Assembly: GCF_000143415.4 (NCBI RefSeq)
Contig: NW_003314327.1
Location: 859,403 to 919,402 of the forward strand
DNA length: 60,000 nt
Direction of reading: 5' to 3'
Origin: Selaginella moellendorffii
Lineage: Eukaryota; Streptophyta; Lycopodiopsida; Selaginellales; Selaginellaceae
The notes under the pieces were generated by a model. That model saw only the letters and a list, made by a program, of their open reading frames with translations. It was not told the origin of the DNA and made no database searches. The position numbers and the translations under genes were made by a program. Below are positions 50,763 to 60,000 of the stretch, one piece after another (within the stretch, counting starts at the first letter, position 1; each line of letters begins with the position of its first letter).

Positions 50763-52866
50763 ATGGCGAGCCACAGCGGCGGGGTCGGCAGTGGCGGCGG
50801 CGGCAGTGCTAGCGGCTATGAGAGCCCGATGGTGAGGCAGGAGCTCGCGAAGCTGGACAAGGGCGGCGAGAAGCGGCGCAGCGCCCTGGCGTCGCTGCGC
50901 GCCTGCGTGGAGAAGCTCGACGCCTCGAGCGTGCCCCGGTTCTTGTCCCAGGTCGGCGACGCTCGTGATCTCTCCGTGTCGCGCCCCCACGCCATCTCGC
51001 TCTACACGGACGTGGCGCGCGTCCATGGCCGGCTCATCGCGCCCGAGATCCCCCGCATTATGATCACCATCACGCGCACGCTCTCCTCCAGCGGCAGCTC
51101 CATCCATCTCCACGAATCTTGCGCCCGGGTCGTGGCGGCGCTGCTCAGGTACGCAATCTCGCCGCTCAGCGCCATGGCCGACGCCGACAAGGTCTTCCCC
51201 GACGTTTGCAACCCTCTCATCGACGTTCTCTCGGCCAAGATCGAGCCGCTGGCCGCGGGCGCGGCGATTTGCCTCCAGGCTGCGGTGGAATCCGAGAAGT
51301 GGAAGTACGCGCCCCGGGATTTGGTCGCGGATTTGTGCGCCAGGGCGAGCGCGGTGCTGAGGGATCGTTCCGGGCAGACAGTGGGGCACATCCAGCTCGC
51401 TCGATCGCTGGTGCGTGTCGGTGCCGTGGCGCCGGATTGTGGAGTGGCGCTTCTGCGCGCTTCCACCGAGATTCTCCGCGGCAATCCACCGGCGTGGCAG
51501 CAGAAAGCCTCGGCGCTCCAGCTCGTGAGGGCGCTGCTGCTGGGCCTGGACAAGAAATCCCTGGCCGAGGAGTCGGAGTCGATTGGGAAGATCATCGAGC
51601 ACATCAGGCGAGACCGGATGCCTCACGTACGCAGCGAGGCCGTCAAGGCGCTCCAGGCGCTCAAGGCCCAGCAAGTCTCTTTCTCTTCGGACGACGCAAA
51701 TGGCAACTCGATCCACTTGGCGGAGGCCGGGATGGATTCTTTGAGTCGCTCGAGCTCGAGATCTTCCAGGAGTTTCTTGTGGGAGCAGCACCGGGAGGAG
51801 CTGTGCTCCGCGGCGGCGTCGACGTCGCAGGAGTCGCAACTTGTGAGCCTCTCGCCACCCCCGACGTCACCCGAGTCGTCCTCGCCGGTCTCGAGGAGCC
51901 GGCGACGCCGGCGGTACCCGCTGCTTCCTCCAGCGCAGCGGACGGGCTCCTCAGGGTCTTCGAGCATTGCCACTAGTGAAGACGCCTCGGATTCCTTTGC
52001 GACTTTCGAAGCTCCCGGCTTGGAATCCAAGGAGAACGGGCAGATGGAAGAGGGGTTGCAGCTGGACGATCAGTGTGCTGCTAGCAGCGAGAGCTGCGTG
52101 ATTGACGACTCCGAGGAGGTGGTGGTGGGGAACTTTTTTGGAGAAGTTGACGTTACCGCGACCGCAAGGAGCACGAATGGGCGGTATGCTCTCGTTGATC
52201 AGAGCCCGGCTAGCACGGTTACTACTGCCAATGGAGACGATGTTGCGAAGTTCTCCAACAATGTCGCAGCGACACCCGAGGTAAGCTTTCGTGTTGGTTT
52301 CCACTGTTTCATAACATCTTTTCTCGTTTTGTTTTCTTGTTTTGCAGCGAAGCGCATCGATTCTTACTGCTGAAGACTTCACAAAGTACACAACGCCGAG
52401 GAGGCTCGTGCGGTCGCTACAGGCACTTGAATCCAGTCCAGACAGTGATCCCGACGAGAAGCTGGACGACTCAGTGTTAATCGACGGGGAGGCCGAAGAA
52501 GAAGAAGAATCCAGCGAAGCGGCTTGGAGTGTCCGGGACAATCCCATCGCCGAGCAGGACTTATTCGACGATCGCCACCGCTTCCATCTTCAACAGCCGC
52601 AGAAGCATGGTGAGTGTGATGATCCACTGTTCCGGGACGAAGAAGATCAAACCGAGAACACACCGCTATCACCACCACAATCGTCGACGAAAGCGATCAA
52701 GCCAGTTGTGACGAAGAGCAAGAAGAAGAGGACATGGAAGATCGCTCGAGGATGGATTGAATGGCTACTGGGTGGACTGTTAGTTGTGGTGCTACTACTT
52801 CCTCTGGCTATGGTGGTGTTAATGCTGGGGTTTAGCACCCAGGATGTTGGCTTGGTTCCAACTTAG
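50763..52866 (+). CDS. SINE1: SINE1/SINE2-like KASH protein of the nuclear envelope
   Basis: Exons 50763-52280 and 52348-52866 (67-bp intron), 678 residues. After a Gly/Ser-rich start the armadillo-like part follows (MVRQELAKLDKGGEKRRSAL, DASSVPRFLSQVGDARDLSV, HAISLYTDVARVHGRLIAPE, SIHLHESCARVVAALLRYAI, ending RRDRMPHVRSEAVKALQALK), matching plant SINE1/2. A Ser- and acid-rich linker follows, then FTKYTTPRRLVRSLQALES. The C-terminus is a single transmembrane helix (IEWLLGGLLVVVLLLPLAMV) and a short lumenal tail ending VGLVPT, the terminal Val-Pro-Thr that binds SUN proteins. SINE proteins link actin to the nuclear envelope, for example in guard cells. All hallmarks are in place. Confidence 0.9.
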
Positions 52867-52991
52867 AGAACTTAAGTTAATTTGACAATAGGCAGTACAA
52901 AGATTCGATCCCTGGACGTAAGGAATTAATATTTCCCCCCGAGCTGTCGCGACGAGCTCGTCCTAGGTTTTCCTTCCGGTTCCCGCCGGCT

Positions 52992-55686
52992 ATGGCCGAG
53001 CGCGAGTGGCTGCGCCAGATGGTGGAACTCATGCTAGGCAAGCTCAAGGGAGGCGCGCGAGTGGATCGTCGTGAGTTTTATCGGATGTGCGTCGTTCTTT
53101 CCAAGTAAGTGAGAAAGTTTTTTTTGGAGCTGCGAAATTGAGAGGTTTTGGAGCTGCAGGGCTATGGATTGCGCAATCGCTGCAAATCAGAGCCCGCATT
53201 GTGTCCACGATGTGATCCAGCTGCTCAAGCAGGTTCGATTTTGTTTCGTTGGCTATGCAATGTGAGCAAATGTTTTCTTTTTTTTTTTTTCTTCCGATAG
53301 GTGTGTACACAGAAAGACGATGCCGACGTTCGTCCTGCGATCGTGTTGGTGATGCTATCTTTCAAGGTGCTCGAATTAAATATCTATTTTTCGGGGAATG
53401 CTAACTTTCCAAGTTACTTTTCAGGGTGCTGTTCAAAAAGGATGGTTTAACAATGTGGATTATGGAGATCTTCTCTGTGTTGTCAACGAAGTAAGTACAT
53501 TCCTTTTAGGTGCCAGGCTCTCACCCGCTTTGGTTTATGCAGCTTCTCGACCTGTATGATAGACTTGGGTCTGCATGCGTGAAAACGCCAACGGATTTCT
53601 CGAGCATTGAGAAATTCACGGGTGACGTCCTTATGCGGTATGACTATCGTATTGCCCAAATAGTTGCGTTTCCTGACGGTATTGGAATGTTCTAGCTTGT
53701 ATCCGTGGCTGAAACTGGGTAACATTTTGCTATACATCGAGGCAGAGGTCAGTGATTCTTGTTATACAGACAGAGACTAAACTTTGGTGAGGTTTTAGGC
53801 TGGCTACAGGACCGTGGTTTCCGAATTTTACATCCATACTCTTGCGCCAGTGGTATGTTTTAAAAGTTTATGGTGTTTGTAACGATCATTTCTAGAAGCT
53901 TTTTACTATCAGAAGGGACGCCGTCGAACAACCGTCGTGCTTGACTCCGCCAGCTCTAGTGAGCTTCATCCTAAACGGATATCCTGTCGATAGAAGAACA
54001 CCACTTCAAATGGTATGTACGATAGTGTTGTACCTGAGTCTCAAGTTCCCGTACAGGATAGTGGACCCCAACCCCCGGCAGAGTGCGCAAGATATTGCAG
54101 GTTAGGAAATAATGTATTGCAAGTTGTGGGAGACTTTGCAGGTTTGTAAATGGGGCTGCTCAAGCTTGCTTACTCCATTGTTATTCCAGCTTCATATGTA
54201 ATTCTGGTGGCTCATACGAAGAATGCAATCTTGGTTCCAACTTTGCTGGACCTTCCGGAAACCTGGCTCTTTGGCTCGCAGGCAGGCAAGTGACTTTTGT
54301 TTCTGATAGACAGGACAGCTGAATTGGCTTGGCAATATTGCAGATGACGATCTGATGGAAGGGGCGTCTAAAGTCTCACTAAGTTGTCCCATCAGGTAGA
54401 TTTTTGTAGGCATTTCGCAAAATTGTACTGAGAACGTTTTCATGGATAGCCGGCAACGAATTGCAACTCCCGTGAAGGGTCTGGCATGCAAACACTTGCA
54501 GGTAAGGAAGTTATGATTTATTGAGCTTTTTCAAGGCAGTTGGCGGCTGTATAGTGCTTCGATTTCAAGAACTACACAGAAATGAACACAAAACGACCGT
54601 CGTGGCGATGTCCATACTGCAACGTGGTTGTGACTTTGCAAGACCTTCGTATCGACATGAAAATGGCAAAGGTAGTTCGCTGTTCGTTTTCTGTCTTTGA
54701 ACTGATTTGGTTGCTTGCAAGATATTGCGTGAGGTCGACGGGAACATCAAAGACGTGATGCTCACCAACAATGGCTCGTGGCAAATGCTGGAGTCACATC
54801 CTATAAGCTCCCGGACGAAGAAAACCGTTCCAGTGATCGTCGACCTTAGCGAGATCGACAATGAGGATGCGCCATCACTTTCTCCTTCTCGTCCGCCGGA
54901 GTCTACTACCACTCCTGTGCTCCGAAGTTCCTCAATATTTTCAAGCTCGCCGGCTCTAACGGAGGACAGGAAGCCGGATATTGCCAGCCTATCAAGAACT
55001 TGGTCCGCAAATAACATGTCATCAATCGGTTTGGCACCTAGTCGATCGCTTCCTGCGAATCTTCTGCCATCAACGCCAAACGGTTCCGAGTTGCGACAAC
55101 AACATCAGCGCAACACACCAACAACTCGACTCAGGCTCCACCGCTCGGTATTGTACTTAGAACTCTTCTGTGCTGGATTGAGTGACAACATGTTGCGGTG
55201 CAGGATACGGAAAGGCTGATGCAACAACTGGCTGCCGTGCAAGCCCAGCACGCTCTTCAAGCTCAAGCTGCGCAGCAATCTCCACAGGCTCAAGTCCAGA
55301 TGCAACAACAGATTCAGCAGCATGCTCAGCTACGGCAAGCTCACCCAGTGCAAGTTCAGTCTTTACTGCAGCAAACTCAGCAAAGTCAGGCCATTCGCGC
55401 TCAAGCTCAAGCTCAACAGCCTCAAGCACAGCAACAGGCTCAGCTATGGCAGACACATCCACAACATCATCAGGCTAGCTTCTCTCGACGACAAGCTCAG
55501 CAGCAGCAAGCTCAGATACTTTATGCTCAACATACTCTTCACTCTCAACGTGCTCCTGCCCAGCAATCTCAGCAAGCTGCGCCACAGCAAGCCGCTCAGC
55601 AACAATCTCCGCAGTTCCAGCTCCAGCCGAGGCAAATTCATCCGTGGCTTGTGATTCCAGGCTCTAGCAATGATCCGCCACAGTAG
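52992..55686 (+). CDS. PIAL: PIAL-type SUMO ligase with SP-RING (MIZ) zinc finger
   Basis: Plant PIAS-like protein that extends SUMO chains (E4 type). Many small exons. N-terminus: MAEREWLRQMVELMLGKLKG, RREFYRMCVVLS|KAMDCAIAAN, VHDVIQLLKQ, KGWFNNVDYGDLLCVVNE|L, YPWLKLGNILLYIEAE|AGYR. The SP-RING is assembled from three exons: SKVSLSCPIS|RQRIATPVKG then ACKHLQ|CFDFKNYTEM and RPSWRCPYCNV, near 54371-54625 (C-x-H-x-C-x2-C metal ligands). Just after comes VPVIVDLSEIDNEDA (about 54815-54860), a good SUMO-interacting motif: hydrophobic core followed by acidic residues. The C-terminal 160 residues (from 55204) are very Gln-rich (QAQAAQQSPQAQVQMQQQIQ), longer than I remember in the family. Exon joins in 53690-54200 are less certain. 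Confidence 0.85.
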
Positions 55687-56119
55687 GCTCTGTTGACATA
55701 GAACACTGTCTTTCCAGAGGATTTTCTTAAAGGTTGAAGGAACGAGTGAAAAATCCCTTTTGGCTTAACGTAAGAATGCATGGAATTGGAATGATGGATC
55801 GAATAGAATAAAAGCTGCTTCTATAAAGCGCTCTGGTGAGTCAACATTCTAGTCAAAATGGTTGACTGGCAAGACCGCGCGGTGGTAACTGGCGAGTGTA
55901 AAAATCTCCAGTGGATGCCGTCATGTCATGGACTGGTAGTGTCGTTAGCGCCACGTTGGCAGGGCTGCCCTAGAAGCATTATTTTTATTACTCGCTCGAT
56001 GGATAGATAGCCTCTCTGTCGCTGTTCTTCCTCGCCTTCTCTTTTGGTTCTTTGCTGCTCCTCTCTCCCTCTCTCCAATCTCAAGATTCTCTGGAATGCC
56101 GCGCGATCGCTCATGAGCG
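55687..56119 (+). promoter_or_regulatory. Promoter of GH17 gene with three W-box cores
   Basis: TTGACT cores (both orientations) at 55839-55844, 55851-55856 and 55862-55867, three within 30 bp, about 260 bp before the start codon of the glucanase. WRKY factors bind this core and such clusters are typical of defence genes. The 5' part of the interval is the 3' UTR of the PIAL gene. Confidence 0.5.
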
Positions 56120-58000
56120 ATGGTGGCCGAATTGCTGCTGGCGCGGCAGCGATCGCCGTGGTGGCTGCCGCTGGCGGTGGCGCTGCTGGCGTTGGGATTC
56201 ACATTGGGGCAGGGGCAGCAGGTTGGAGTGAACTGGGGCACGCAGCTCTCGCATCCTCTCCCCGGCGATACCGTCGTGCAGATGCTCCGGAGCAACAATG
56301 TCACGCGCGTCAAGCTCTTTGATGCGGATCCCAACGCATTGCGCGCCCTCACCAAGGATTCCAGCTTCGAGGTCATGGTGGGAATTCCCAATGAGATGCT
56401 CCAGCGCCTGGCGCAGAGCTCCCAGGCCGCGGATCTGTGGGTGTCGCAGAACGTGTCGCGCTACGTGTCGGGGCGACGGCGAGCAAACATCAGGTATCTT
56501 GATCGACCTCTCCTCTTTCTTGGTGTTCTTGTTCTTGATTCTTGGTCCCCGGTCGATATTCTTGGTCTCTAGCATCGATTTCCTCGCGGTAATTTGGGAC
56601 TGTATCGATATTTCTCCCATTCCTTGTGATTCTTGCGAGCATCGATATTCTTGGCGGATTCGTCGATATTCTCTCGACAGATCGATTCCTGACAAGTTCT
56701 TCGGTCTCGATATTTCTGGATGATCTTGCCTGTGGTTCGACATAGCTTGTCTTGGAGAGCATTGGAGCATTGATGAGTCGCCTGGATCGACGCTAGAGTT
56801 TTCCTGTTCTTCCTGTTCTTGTTCTTGGCTGGGTCTAGTTTTTTCTAATTGCTGACGACGATATGGATCGATGACAATGGCAGATACGTGGCAGTGGGCA
56901 ACGAGCCCTTCCTCACCGCCTACAATCGAAGCTTCGAGGGCGTGACGCTCCCGGCGCTTCGAAACATCCAGGGCGCGCTGGCGCGAGCGGGGCTCGACTC
57001 CCAGATCAAGGCCACGGTCCCACTCAACGCCGACGTGCTGGCCAACTCGCGGCCCCCATTCCCCTCGGGCGGGATCTTCCGGCCCGAGAGCCAGGCCCTG
57101 GTGGTGAGCATCGTCCAGTTTCTGAGCCAGACGGGCGCGCCCTTCGTCATCAACATCTACCCCTTCATCAGCCTCCACGGGGACCCAAACTTCCCGATCA
57201 ACTTCGCCTTCTTCGAGGGCGCCGCCAACTCGATCGTGGACGGCTCCAACACCTACACGAACGTCTTCGATGCGAGCTATGACCTCCTCGTCGCCGCGCT
57301 CAACGCCGCGGGCTACACCAACATGGCCATCATCGTTGGCGAGGTCGGGTGGCCGACCGACGGCGACCCCAACGCCAACGTCGAGAACGCGCGGCGGTTC
57401 AACCAGGGGCTGCTCCAGCACGTCCTCTCCAACCGCGGCACGCCGCTGCGCCCCGGATCGCCCATCCACTTCTACCTCTTCGGCCTCATCGACGAGGACC
57501 AGAAGAGCATCGCGCCGGGCAACTTCGAGCGGCACTGGGGGGTGTTCACGTACGATGGGCAGGCAAAGTATTTCCTGGATATGAGCGGGCGGGGGGTCGC
57601 CAACGCGAGGCTGGTGAACGCGCAGGGGGTGCAGTACTTGCCGCGGCGGTGGTGCGTTCTTCGGCCCGGGGTGGCGGTGTCCGCCAACAGCATCTCGTTT
57701 GCGTGCGCGAACGCCGACTGCACGGCCCTCTCGTATGGTGGCTCGTGCAACTTCCTCACCGCGCAGGAGAACGCCTCGTACGCGTACAACAACTACTACC
57801 AGAAGACCAACCAGCTGCCGACGAGCTGCGATTTCCAGGGGCAGGCCGTGGTCACCACCACTGACCCCAGCATTCAACCGTGTAGATTCATTAGGCAGAT
57901 TATTCCGCCCGACGACTCGGCCGCCACCATCGCCACCACCGCGAGAATCTCTTTGCTGCCGCTACTACTGCTACTGCTGCTCGCGATCTTGGCTGTCTAG
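56120..58000 (+). CDS. GPI-anchored glucan endo-1,3-beta-glucosidase (GH17 + X8/CBM43)
   Basis: Apoplastic or plasmodesmal enzyme that cleaves callose. Exons 56120-56493 and 56884-58000 (390-bp intron, long for this window), 496 residues. Order: signal peptide (LPLAVALLALGFTLGQGQQ, to about residue 33); GH17 start VGVNWGTQLSHPLPGDTVVQ; VAVGNEPFL with acid/base Glu132; NIYPFISLHGDPNFPINFAF; IIVGEVGWPTDGD with nucleophile Glu278; HFYLFGLIDEDQKSIAPG and ERHWGVFTYDGQAKY. X8 module from about 381: RWCVLRPGV, SFACANADCTALSYGGSCNF, SYAYNNYYQKTNQ, CDFQGQAVVTTTDPS. The end is a hydrophobic tail ([15 protein letters not shown]), a GPI signal. The intron falls just before the YVAVGNEP segment, the conserved site in plant GH17 genes. 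Confidence 0.93.
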
Positions 58001-58202
58001 AAAGCGATGTCTAGGAGAGAGGTGTTAACTTATCTGTCTCTTTGTCTCTCTCTCTCTCTATCTTTCGTGCCTGGCTGGATCGATACAACGAATTAGGTAC
58101 ACGAGAACGCGAGGACGAGAGAACGATAGAGAAAAAAAGAAGCGTTTGGTTTGGTTTTCTATATGTAACAACTTAAAAAAACTTAGCTCGCTTCACGTAC
58201 GA

Positions 58203-60000
58203 TCACGTTGTCTTCGTTTTGTTCTCCTCAGTCGTTGAGGCGTCGTCGTCGTCATCGTCACTACTGCTGCTGCTGCTATTGGCACCGGATTTGCTCGTCT
58301 CTTGCCTGGAGTTATGATGTCTCTGGCGTAAGTCCTCATTATGGTGCTGCTGCTCTGGAATCGAAGTCGCAGGAGCATCTCCATCGATTGCTTCTGCTGC
58401 CTCAGGAGTAGTAGTAGTAGTAGCGGTCACTTCACTCGCGTCCTCTCCACCGAAACCAAACTCGTTGATTCGCTTGCGGTCCACGGGATATATCCAACGT
58501 TGATACAGATAAATCAAGAAAATGATGTCTGCGCAAGTAGCAGCAGATTGTGAGTCCTCTGCCTGACTTTGTGAGTGACACGAGGGGGACGGACCGGGAC
58601 TCGGGAAGAGGTAAAATGGAAAGAAAAGAAGAAAAGTATGTGGTGAGAGAACGTACCGTCACGGAAGACTGACAACCGATGCAGTATAGGCATCTTGATC
58701 ACGAAAGCGAACAAATCATCGATAATTGTGTTGAGGAACTTGTAAGTCATTTGGCGCCAGGGGAGGTGAGCCACGGACTTGAGCTTGTAGTTGATGAAGA
58801 GCTGGGGGCACATCATGATGAAACCTTTTCACACAACACACACACATGATCTTACAGACAAGGAAAAGCGGTGACAGTGGACTCACCAAAAGTGTAGACA
58901 CAGCTCGTAAGCGATGACAGGATCCATGAGTACCAGCTCTTGTGACGGTCATAAATAAGGGAATATATCGCGAAGCCCAACACAACCGGATAGAGGACGT
59001 AAGATAGGTAGCGCATCGCCAGGTCGTCATATTCCTTCGTCTTGTTCTTGGCATACGAGTCTCGGTCTCTAAATCGCAGCAGCGGGAACCGTCCACTCCG
59101 GTCCACCTGGGTTTTGCAGATTCACTGTGATTACTCACGAGCATACAGGAGAAAGAACTCATACCTCGATATGCATCGCTTTACCAATCTTCCAGAATTC
59201 AATGCAGCAGCCAACGCCTGAGCTGAGAATAATCATCCACGATGTCTCGTTGTCCAACAAGTAGAGGAAAACGACAAGCTGACAGAAAAAGTTGACAACA
59301 ACTGATCGAGCTGACAATCCCTCCATCGACTTGTTTTTGTTCCAAAACTGGATATCTACATCGTAGTCATGAGTTAAGAAACAGTGCCACAAAGACAATA
59401 AACTTACCATTCTTGAAAGCGAGGAAGTCGAAAACAGTGTGAAGAAGGGAGACAGTCATCGTGATTGCCAACAAAATGGGATTGCCCTCTAGGAAAACTC
59501 TCTGCACGGTTTCAAAGTCAAACTCTGGAATTTAGTGTAAAGTAGACCATAGTACCTTGAGTTCGTCGGCTTCACCTTCGAGCATGCTCCCATATGAGCG
59601 ATGTATCTGAAAGGACTGGTCAATCTGTAAGTAAAGCTGCCACCGAGTGAGACTGATCGGAGAAAGATCCAGATTCAGTGTCAATTCTGTCGCCGTCTCA
59701 TTGATGCGTATCAGCTTGTCGCGCAGTAGCCAAAACTCGTTGAAGAAAACGGTAGGATAATAGTTTCCTGATGTCTCTTCAAAGTTTAAGTCTGCAAAAA
59801 TGTCAAGGATAACCAAGGATGCGCAATAACAGGCCAAGGAAGGATACACTCTGCTACGGTAGGTGGAAGAGCATTCCTAGAGTACCTGCAATCGACCCAA
59901 ACATCAATTGAAATGAAAGAATCACTAGCTTTACATACTTTGTAAAGTCGTCCACCAGATTCATAGTCACATTCGGTTTCCAGAAAGAGACCCACTCGGT
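58203..60000 (-). CDS. CLPTM1-family transmembrane protein (5' part beyond window)
   Basis: Polytopic ER/Golgi membrane protein of the CLPTM1 family (the mammalian member acts in receptor trafficking and a relative is a lipid scramblase). At the right edge the minus strand reads WVSFWKPNVTMNLVDDFTK, followed by FNEFWLLRDKLIRINETATE, LNLDLSPISLTRWQLYLQID, GNPILLAITMTVSLLHTVFD with FLAFKN|DIQFWNKNKSMEGL, VVFLYLLDNETSWMIILSSG, the strongly conserved LSYVLYPVVLGFAIYSLIYD, SWILSSLTSCVYTFGFIMMC, LPWRQMTYKFLNTIIDDLFA with FVIKMPILHRLSVFRD, and IYLYQRWIYPVDRKRINEFG. About nine short introns. The tail after RINEFGFGGED (58440 down to 58203) is acidic and Ser/Asp-rich, ending TEENKTKTT. Start and the first 150-200 residues are outside the window. 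Confidence 0.9.

Noticed and set aside
56111-57877. 588-codon minus-strand frame
   Set aside because: Antisense shadow of the GC-rich GH17 gene; crosses its intron and has no domain of its own.
1-60000. CRISPR arrays, bacterial operons, rRNA genes
   Set aside because: Repeats present are tandem or dispersed plant repeats without spacer structure; gene structure is intron-containing and eukaryotic; no rRNA sequence recognised.

Overview
The window looks like nuclear DNA of a non-seed land plant, most likely a lycophyte such as Selaginella. This rests on very short GT-AG introns (about 45-75 bp in most genes), GC-rich genes set in AT-rich repeats, and plant-type genes: a PIAL SUMO ligase with SP-RING, a SINE1-like KASH protein, GH17+X8 glucanase, IPT9 tRNA prenyltransferase, WEE1 and EAR-motif C2H2 zinc finger. 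It also holds genes rare in seed plants (WASHC4-like and Fic-domain sequences). The species call is inference.

Layout. 1-5.1 kb: a small secreted PLAT-domain gene between two broken copies of the C-terminal part of WASHC4/SWIP, then an LRR-like ORF. 5.2-11.9 kb: two abutting Helitrons. The left one carries an intron-containing fragment of RNA 3'-phosphate cyclase-like RCL1. The right one is a full-length RepHel element disabled by one amber codon and two frameshifts. 11.9-17.9 kb: repeats, with a hexamer array, a four-copy dispersed repeat and a stray ARM-repeat exon fragment. 18.3-21.4 kb: protein-L-isoaspartate methyltransferase (PCMT) and WEE1 kinase. 21.6-31.1 kb: a triplicated head-to-head module of an SCP/FCP1-like phosphatase (minus) and IPT9 (plus). 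Two phosphatases are intact and one IPT9 is intact; the other three members are broken.

31.3-35.3 kb: a Raf-like MAPKKK and a C2H2 repressor in divergent orientation. 35.4-39.0 kb: an unrecognised gene family member, an unrelated unknown ORF, and a relic copy of the family member with an internal inversion. 40.7-43.6 kb: two Fic/Fido-type genes, one with a complete catalytic motif and one with a degenerate motif. 43.6-46.8 kb: AT-rich repeats, a large TA-rich inverted structure and a tRNA-Ser-like gene that lacks most of its anticodon arm. 46.9-60 kb: a dense block of housekeeping genes: COG1, SINE1-like, PIAL, GH17 glucanase and CLPTM1 (the last runs off the right edge).

Functional links are loose, as expected for a plant chromosome. 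The main themes are RNA modification (IPT9), protein modification (PCMT, SUMO, AMPylation, kinases), endomembrane and nuclear-envelope upkeep (COG1, CLPTM1, SINE1), and local duplication followed by decay, part of it driven by Helitrons. Exon borders were set by eye from splice consensus and family similarity.
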